In this document: positions 57,551 to 64,000 of the stretch, piece after piece
Position numbering within the stretch: the first letter of the stretch is position 1
Layout of the letters: every line of letters starts with the position of its first letter
Assembly: GCA_032821775.1 (NCBI GenBank)
Contig: JAVLRN010000008.1
Span: forward strand, 1,612,001-1,676,000
Length of the DNA: 64,000 bases
Reading direction: 5' to 3'
DNA from: Sanguinoderma infundibulare
Taxonomy: Eukaryota; Basidiomycota; Agaricomycetes; Polyporales; Polyporaceae
Program-made: the position numbers and the translations under genes
The notes under the pieces: generated by a model
The model's database searches: none
What the model was told of the DNA's origin: nothing
Seen by the model: the letters and a program-made list of their open reading frames with translations, nothing else

Positions 57551-58693
57551 ATGACCAGCAGGCTACCGAAGCTCATTGTTTTTGACCTGGAGTAAGTACA
57601 TTTCGGGGACGACGGAGTCGGACTCCAACAATAACCGGCTTCGGGCCAGCTGATCGAGTTGGCCTGGTGCCCCTGGTACCGCAGTTACACTCTCTGGGAT
57701 CTCTGGATTGATACCCACATCGACCGTACGTTCTACCCTTCTCCGGCATCGCGCGCTTGGCTAAAGTACGATATCTCGTTTTCGCAGCTCCAATCCGTCG
57801 TCCGCCGGGAGACGCCTTAAACGAACTCCGAGACAGGTGCCATCCAACTCTTTTCTTTCGTCCTTTCTCCTGCGCGCGACAGGCGATAGTTGATCCCAGT
57901 GGTGCAATTGCAGATATAATCACAAGATAGCGTTCTATCGCGACGTCTCTGAGATCCTGCACCGAGTGCGCGAAGCCGACGTCACCATTGCCGCAGCGTC
58001 GCGGACGCACGCCCCCGATCTGTGGGTTTTCCTCGACCTCTCTTTGGAAAAAAAGTATCCGGATATCCGGATTTCTCTGACGAGTCATCCCATCGCGCAG
58101 GGCCCGGCAGGCGTTGGGCCTGCTGCTCGTCCCACCGCCCCCTGGGCACATCGGCGAGCCGCCTACTCCGGCCGTCAAGTTTTTCGATCATCTGGAGATC
58201 TATCCGGGTACGTCGTTGACTGGCATCTATCTGGAACCCACCCTCCATCTCATCGTTCACGAAACCTGCGCAGGGTCCAAGATTAAGCACTTCGAGGAGC
58301 TGCACAGGAAAACCCGTCTTCCCTACTCGGAAATGGTGAGTTTTTTCGCCTCGCCGATCACTTTCCCATGCCGCCGTACGACGTCGAGACTCGGTGCTCG
58401 AGGCTGACCACCACCGCTCGAACAGCTGTTCTATGATGACGAGCATAGGAACAAGGAGGTGGAGTCCTTGGGTGAGCGCCACGCCCGTCCGCTCAACGTC
58501 TTCTAGCTGATGCATGGCGCGGCACGTTGCTGTTCGACTTCGGACTTGGACTTCCCCTGCGAAAACAGGAGTCACTTTTTTCCTCGTCCAGAGCGGCATG
58601 AACGACCGCCTGTTCGAACAGGGGCTGGCCGAGTGGAGGCGCCGCCATCCCGTCGAGGTCACAGAAGACGCAGCTGGAGGCGGCGCTCAGTAA
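57551..58693 (+). CDS. MDP-1-like magnesium-dependent phosphatase (HAD family)
   Basis: Exons 57551-57591, 57685-57725, 57788-57836, 57914-58021, 58101-58207, 58274-58335, 58426-58471 and 58569-58693 encode 192 aa. HAD motif I is VFDLDYTLW, with D12 as nucleophile and D14 as acid/base; intron 1 splits the D14 codon. Motif II is probably IAAASRT, then VKFFDHLEIYPGSKIKHFEE with the motif-III Lys, and motif IV LFYDDEHRNKEV. The order and length match magnesium-dependent phosphatase-1, which acts on protein-tyrosine phosphate and, in animals, on fructosamine phosphates. The physiological substrate in fungi is unknown. Eight short exons are small even for this genome, but every junction keeps the frame. 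ATG 57551 is the first in frame. Confidence 0.88.
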
Positions 58694-60250
58694 AGGAACG
58701 TCCTATCGGTAGATCTATCTATAATGTGCTTCAGGTCAGGTCGCTGCTACAGCGAATACCCATCCTAATAATACGCCGAACGAGTCATTAATGTTACCGC
58801 AACACGGGTGGCGCACCGATATCTCTCTGGTCTATGCGGGAGTTGGCGGGTATAATTGTGTCACCGGTGAGTCAGGTCTTTGGATGTTGTCGCCTCAGTG
58901 TAGATGACATACGGTGCGAATCGCTTTGGACAGGTTTGAGAACTCATTGTCGAGAAAGATAGATGGTGCGTTGGCCGACGTCAGTGCAGGCGACCGAGAT
59001 CACCATTGCCATCCGGATCGCGGGTAGTCCCGCACAAAGCAGGTTCGCATGATCCGTTGCCAGCCTAGTCAGTCCGTTCCGACGAGCGAACTATTGGGAT
59101 CGCGGTCGTGGTCTCGCTTGACCCATACGGAGAGCCTCATCTGAGCTGAGAAGGGTGCCCCACCGCATTCGGTGCTCGCTTATTAACCAGTCCTTCCACA
59201 GTGGGCTTGGAGCCCAGGTCGATGGAATGCGCGGCGATTAGGCGATGTTCTATCCCAGCTTGGTCGAGATGGAGAGCGAAACTCAGCGCGCGCGCTTCGT
59301 TGATATCCCGTTCGGATCCCATGATCCCAGGGTTCGGAGATGGATGATTGAATTCTTACTGATCCGTTGCCTCGTGTTTACGAGTCATCCAACTCTCTTC
59401 TGCGTATGCGGTGCGGAATGCGGCACGTTAGCTGCTTCCGTCCCAGGAAGGATGTCTGAATGAAGAAGCCGAAGCACGCTGCCGCACCTCATCCTGCCAG
59501 CCTTCCGGCATGGGAGCGAGCTTCGACGTCTCCATTCTCCGCCGCTTCTGTGAAACCGTGCATGACGCATATGGGCACCCACGCCTCTGTGGCCCCTTGA
59601 GGTGTACCCTTACCATGGATGTGATTCAGAGATGAAAAGGCTTGCGGCGTCTTATTGTGGCGTGAAGACGCCGCTGACATGGACATATGGAGAAGGATGA
59701 AAGGCTGCAGATTTGGAGCCGCAGGGTGGCCGCAGAGCTGAGAAAGGGCTGCGGAGGTTGGTGGGGGCCCTGAATAATTACGTGGGAGCGTGGCGGGTTA
59801 GAGCCGGAGCGACTGTCTGCGCAACATGACAGGCTGACGGGATGTCGACTTATGCAGATATCGCATCTCCACCAGCATCACGGAAGACGGGTGTTCTATC
59901 CAAACACGTTGGAGATTGGGTGCGGGAAGGAGGAGAAGCGGAGGAAATCTTGCTACCGCTAGAATGGGGAAGGAGGGTGCTTTGGCGGCGGAGGCTTTGT
60001 GTTTTCAGGTGACGCCGGGTGCCTTGGCTATTGACGGAATCAAAACTGAAGGGAAACAAGTACTGCCGCCGGATGATGCGGCGTGCCCTGGACCTCGAGC
60101 GTCTATTCTCATTGCCGAGGCAATAAAAGGTCGCAAAACTTCTCGCTCGCTTTCCCCCACCTTTACCAAAGGCTTTGTGCCGTCGATACCCCCTTTAATG
60201 TTCCCCACTTTCGCACCTCCTCGTTTCGCTGCTCTTCGGTTTCCAGCAAT
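58694..60250. other. intergenic, no gene recognised
   Basis: The 1.56-kb spacer has only short frames on both strands. From 60120 on, a CT-rich stretch is the likely promoter of the next gene. Confidence 0.5.
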
Positions 60251-61095
60251 ATGTCATCTCGCAGACCGTCGTCTTCGACCTTGCCCGAGCACAACAACGT
60301 CTTGCTCACGCGGGAGATCCTCATAGCCGCCCTGCACGACCTTTCGGTTCGCCTCCCAACCTACTTCCCGTCCACCGTGCGCCTGGTCGTCCACGGTGGT
60401 GCCATAATGGTCCTCCATCCCATGCTCGCCTGTCGCGACACAACCCGCGACGTCGACTTCCTCAAGCGCTCATTCGAGGCCGAGTGGATTGCGCGTGGTG
60501 TCAGTGACGCCGGCGCCCGCCTAACCACATGCATCAAGGCCACCGCGCGCAAGTACAACCTTGGAGCGGATTGGATGAACGCCGCCGCCGACGTTGCGCT
60601 CCCCATGGCCAGAGAGTGAGTCTTCTGTCGAAATTTTTTCCTTTGAGCCACCGTCCGGGTGTAGTTGCGGAAGCGCCGAAATGACTAACGCCGTAGCTCC
60701 CGCGCAGCGCGCATGGGAAAACTTTCGACCCCATCTACGCCGACGCCGTCTCGCCCGCGAACGCGAGCATCAACACGCTCTTCCAGTCGCCCGGCCTCGT
60801 CGTCATCGGCGCCGGCTGGGCGTGGAGCATCGCGCTCAAGCTCGTCCGCTACGAAAAACACGACCCGCACGACATCGCGAGCATCCTCCGGCTCGGCCAC
60901 CGGCAGCGGAACGTCCAGTGGTCCCTCGAGCTGCTCGAAAAGTGGATCGTGCAGACGTGCGGCCCCATGGGCTACGTCGCCTACGCGCCCTGGCAGTGGG
61001 AATCGACCAGACAAAAGATGCAACACGCCATCGCCCTCGCGTACTCGCAGAAACCCCAGCCCCAGCCCCAGCTCGGCCCCGTGCAGATCTACTGA
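60251..61095 (+). CDS. nucleotidyltransferase-fold protein, unknown substrate
   Basis: Exons 60251-60615 and 60708-61095 encode 250 aa. Residues about 15-100 read ILIAALHDLSVRLPTYFP, then LVVHGGAIMVLHPMLACRDT and TRDVDFLKRSF. The GG followed some 20 residues later by DVD is the layout of minimal nucleotidyltransferase folds, in which the two Asp bind metal. The C-terminal half (VVIGAGWAWSIALKLVRYEK, HDIASILRLGHRQRN) is helical. This resembles an Agaricomycete family of nucleotidyltransferase-like proteins of unknown role; bacterial relatives of the fold act in toxin-antitoxin and tRNA-modifying systems, but no partner is seen here. The acceptor CGCAG at 60707 was preferred to CCGTAG at 60694 because it alone leads into HGKTFDPIYADAV. 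Confidence 0.65.
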
Positions 61096-63099
61096 GCTGT
61101 GGTTGTGGCTTCCGTTGCGAAGTGCGTACTCTCTCGAATCGGACTCACGTCTCGCGCCGCCCGCCCTGTGATTCGAATTCTTTCTGTGTGCTTTCTCTGT
61201 ATCGTTATCGTTTTCTTCGCTGTCATCCTTGCTCGCTCTGTTGCCACTTACTTAGACCTCACTCTCCGTCGCCCCTGCATACGCTGTACATACCTTTTGC
61301 GCTATCCTCCATCCTACCATCTACCCTTTATCCCCCATCCCCTATTGGCCCTCCGCGTTACCATACCTAGTATTAGTGCTCATCTGACTCTACTACGGAC
61401 TGATACCCTAATTCATCACCACGCTAGTCACGACTGGTACGATACCACTACGACTCTTGTCCATACGATTGTTGCTCACGAATTCACGACCTCGTTATTC
61501 CCACGCTCTGCGTGACGGTGCGACGCGAATCCTTCGGGTAACCACCTCGTCTGCCGGATTCGCGGTATGTGGGTTGCAAGGGGAGACGGGTTACGACAGC
61601 ATTGGCGATTCAGTCAATGAAGATGGTACAAACGAACGTACGTTGTTCTATAGCAACACGTCTCCTCTTTTCCCTACGTATGCGGACCGGATGAGCTTGC
61701 GAGAACGCGTCGCGCCTCAACTCCCGAGTCCGAAAGATCCGGGATCCTCGCTTGGCAAATTGCGGCACTCAAGCGGCGCTGCTCGTCGAGTGTTTCGCCG
61801 GCGACGGACCGGGTTGCAGACGCCGCGGCGTTCGGGCGTCGCGCGGGCTTCGTGGGCAGCGGAGACTTCCCGGACTGGGCGAAGCACCAGAAGGCAGCGC
61901 CGACGCTGATCAATGACTTGTAGCAAGGAGGCGTAAGTACGGACCGAAGTTAAATTTCAGTAGCCCCGCATCCGCGCTCCGGACAAACCCCACGAGTACT
62001 AGTAGCAGGGGGCGAAACGGAGCGCTGGGGGAGGGGAGGTTCGGGTTGCGGATTTCAACTGACTCGCGGAAGTTCCTGACAAGTACGAGCAACTACTTTG
62101 CCATTCGGTAGGGCCGAAACACGCGGTCAGCGCATGTGGGGTGCGTGGCAATGGCCGATGTCGTCGAAGAACAGGCTGTTTGCGCGCGAAGCCGAAGCGG
62201 ATGGTGTGGACGGTGTGCGACGTCCGAGTCCCAACGCTGTTGGTGGCGTCATTCGCCGGCAGGGTCGATAGGATACAGCATGTATTGTTACGAAACGCGA
62301 CGACGTCGGGTAGGATGACGTGAGAGAGGCAATCAGTAAGGTTGGGCAGGTCTGTGAACAGAGAAGACGACTGACCCCCTAGTAGATACTCAGCCCTCGG
62401 AGGCTGCTAATGAGTGCTCGAAGAATTCCTTTCCCCTTTTGGGACTTTGAAGGAAGTTTGTATCGCCCTAGGCTCGCCATGGTGGTGAGCTAGCTCTAGA
62501 CTACGTCACGGTGGTTAACTAGTTATGACGCACAGAAGAACGAAGACATGGATCATGCCATGTACAGCAGCACAAGTGGCACTGCGGTACAGTACTGTTT
62601 GGTCGGCGGCGATCATCATCTCTCTAGAAGTAATGTTGGATGGGAACTTACGATGATAGTCAATATCATTCAAACGAATGCTTCTAAATCTAGAAGAACT
62701 GGCCGATGCTTCAGGGTCGGTGTGCCGTGGCAGCTGAACGAAAACACTTCCGGAGACGACAGCTTTTAAGTAGTTTCGCCTATATTATCGAGACGGTTTC
62801 TGCGCGGTGTTGGTCTTCTTGAGGCTCAGGTTCTGGAAGGAATTGGCAGCCCCGGACGAAGTCCGAGACGGGAGACAAATGGGAGAGCTACCGGTGACGA
62901 GAGTATCCGTGACCGTTACGGTCACGTTGTGACGAACCATTCCTAGCAAGTCGCCGAGTCACAGTCGTCCTCTGTCTTTAAAGTTGCCATTTACCGCGTT
63001 TCCTGGGCCCACTGGTAGCCAACCGCGTAAGTAATCCTCCTATGAAACTGCTGCCATTCTACAATTTATGTCTAGGTATAGGGTGTTGGGTGTCGGAAA
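61096..63099. other. intergenic, no gene recognised
   Basis: The first 400 bp are a T/C-rich 3' flank. Around 61690-61915 one frame reads AWQIAALKRRCSSSVSPATD and ends after NDL; it has no start or partner exons and I cannot name it. A 19-nt dyad lies at 62908-62926. Confidence 0.45.
62908..62926. promoter_or_regulatory. perfect 8-bp dyad with a 3-nt spacer
   Basis: CGTGACCG and CGGTCACG flank TTA, about 190 bp upstream of the F-box start codon. Such a dyad could bind a dimeric transcription factor or be chance. No function is assigned. Confidence 0.35.
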
Positions 63100-64000
63100 T
63101 GACGAGAAAGAAACCAGCGACGGCCTCCGACGCTGCAGGTTCGAAAACTACCCAAGGATCGGGATCCAAACGACAGAAATTCTGTGCTGCATATCAAGTA
63201 CCGCAAGAAATATGGGTCAACATCTTCCTCCATGTCCGACTCGACTCGTGGGACGACTCTTGGTATCGATTGCTCTGGGTATGTCGACGCTGGGCCACCA
63301 TTGCTCGTGCCTCCCCCATCCTGTGGAGTACTCTGACCGTCCGAGGAACCCAAGATTGAGCTGATACGGTCGAGCCTCCATCTATCGGGAACCATGCCTC
63401 TCGACGTTTCCTTCACCAAAACCGAGGAATTTGCCCACTCAGTTTCCCTCCTTTCCCCGCACATCCTGCGCCTCCGCAGTTTCCGCATCGAGGACGTTCG
63501 CATGACCAGAGATGAGTCGCTTGCAACTTTCCTGCACTAGCCTATGCCGAACCTCAAGGATCTCGAGCTCCGTTTTAAACCCGACATGGAGCGTCTGCCA
63601 TACTTGCACTTGGACGAAGCACGACCACCCGAAGATCTCAATCCCTTCCTCTGGCACCCAGAGATAAACGAGTGTCCGGAACTGTGTCGCCTTTCTTTGG
63701 GCCGTGGAGTCGGAATCGTCACTCAGCTTCCCATGTACCACGCGCTTCGACGGCTCGAACTCCACGACCGCCGGTATCATACGCCATTCAACATTGTCAC
63801 CTTCGTTGGGTTCTTGTCTCAATACCCTCACCTCGAGGATCTTTCCCTCCGTCTGTACCGTCCCCTCCTTGTCCCCCTGACTGTACCCCTCTCCCTTCCC
63901 GAAACCATTCGCAAGTTCTCCCTCGAGGACAACGCGTACTACGTCAAACCGTTCCTCTCGGCGTTCTACATCCCCCCGACCGTCGACCTCCACCTGACTC
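63100..64000 (+). pseudogene. disrupted F-box protein gene, cut by the window end
   Basis: The start MTRKKPATASDAAGSK is followed by the F-box VPQEIWVNIFLHVRL and RLLWVCRRWATIARASPILW. The frame meets TGA at 63357-63359. The sequence resumes one base over as IELIRSSLHLSGTMPLDVSF, then TAG at 63538-63540 interrupts LATFLH and PMPNLKDLELRFK. LRR-like sequence continues to the window end, for example YHALRRLELHDRRYHTPFN and SQYPHLEDLSLRLY. No GT-AG pair explains either break. F-box proteins select targets for SCF ubiquitin ligases and are highly multiplied in Agaricomycetes. A sequencing error could explain the frameshift but hardly both breaks. Confidence 0.72.

Noticed and set aside
1..64000. 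CRISPR arrays, insertion sequences, prophage or operons
   Set aside because: The DNA is eukaryotic with spliceosomal introns; no regularly spaced direct repeats, transposase, integrase or reverse transcriptase motifs were seen.

Overview
The window is nuclear DNA of a filamentous basidiomycete, most likely an Agaricomycete; a wood- or litter-decaying polypore-like fungus would fit, but that is inference. Protein genes are cut by many short introns of about 50-65 nt with GTRNGT donors, GTACGT being especially common. Coding DNA is GC-rich, proteins carry long Ser/Pro-rich tails, and several families are typical of Agaricomycetes: F-box/LRR, kelch, Hva1-TUDOR and an RNase III-like pseudoenzyme. 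I saw no bacterial, viral or plasmid features, no rRNA and no convincing tRNA. Gene models were spliced by hand. Each intact model has consistent exon phases and a coding length divisible by three.

Layout. From 1.0 to 7.8 kb: a Mediator subunit 25-like gene (-), then a Whi2-like BTB gene (-) that shares a 255-bp divergent promoter with LTO1 (+), whose second intron is 1.15 kb. From 7.8 to 12.7 kb no gene is recognised. From 12.7 to 22.2 kb, all on +: a long disordered protein, an AlkB-type dioxygenase and a xylulokinase. From 23.4 to 30 kb: a frameshifted NmrA-like fragment, a TOPORS-like RING ligase (+) and a convergent homeodomain factor (-). From 30 to 34.7 kb is a second gene-poor block. 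From 34.7 to 45.2 kb: an Sld3-like replication factor (+), a small ankyrin protein (+), the 17-exon MON2 gene (-) and an RNase III-like pseudoenzyme (-). From 46.8 to 48.9 kb is a GT15 mannosyltransferase (+).

From 49.5 to 55.1 kb the DNA looks decayed. It holds a broken kelch gene, a 240-bp foldback inverted repeat, an imperfect tandem duplication and a broken F-box/LRR gene, with one intact small Hva1-TUDOR gene between them. From 56 to 61.1 kb come a secreted GH43 arabinanase, a HAD phosphatase of the MDP-1 family and a nucleotidyltransferase-fold protein, all on +. The window ends inside a disrupted F-box gene.

The genes do not form one pathway. Most are conserved housekeeping genes: transcription, Fe-S/ribosome biogenesis, replication, Golgi traffic, glycosylation and pentose use. 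GH43 releases arabinose from pectin and xylulokinase feeds pentoses into the pentose phosphate pathway, but they lie 34 kb apart. I found no convincing new multi-gene system. The most notable signals are splicing oddities: a 12-nt microexon followed by a GC-AG intron, a start codon alone on its exon, a two-codon last exon, stop-free introns hidden in long ORFs, and two unusually long introns. The foldback element and the pseudogene cluster are the other main points.
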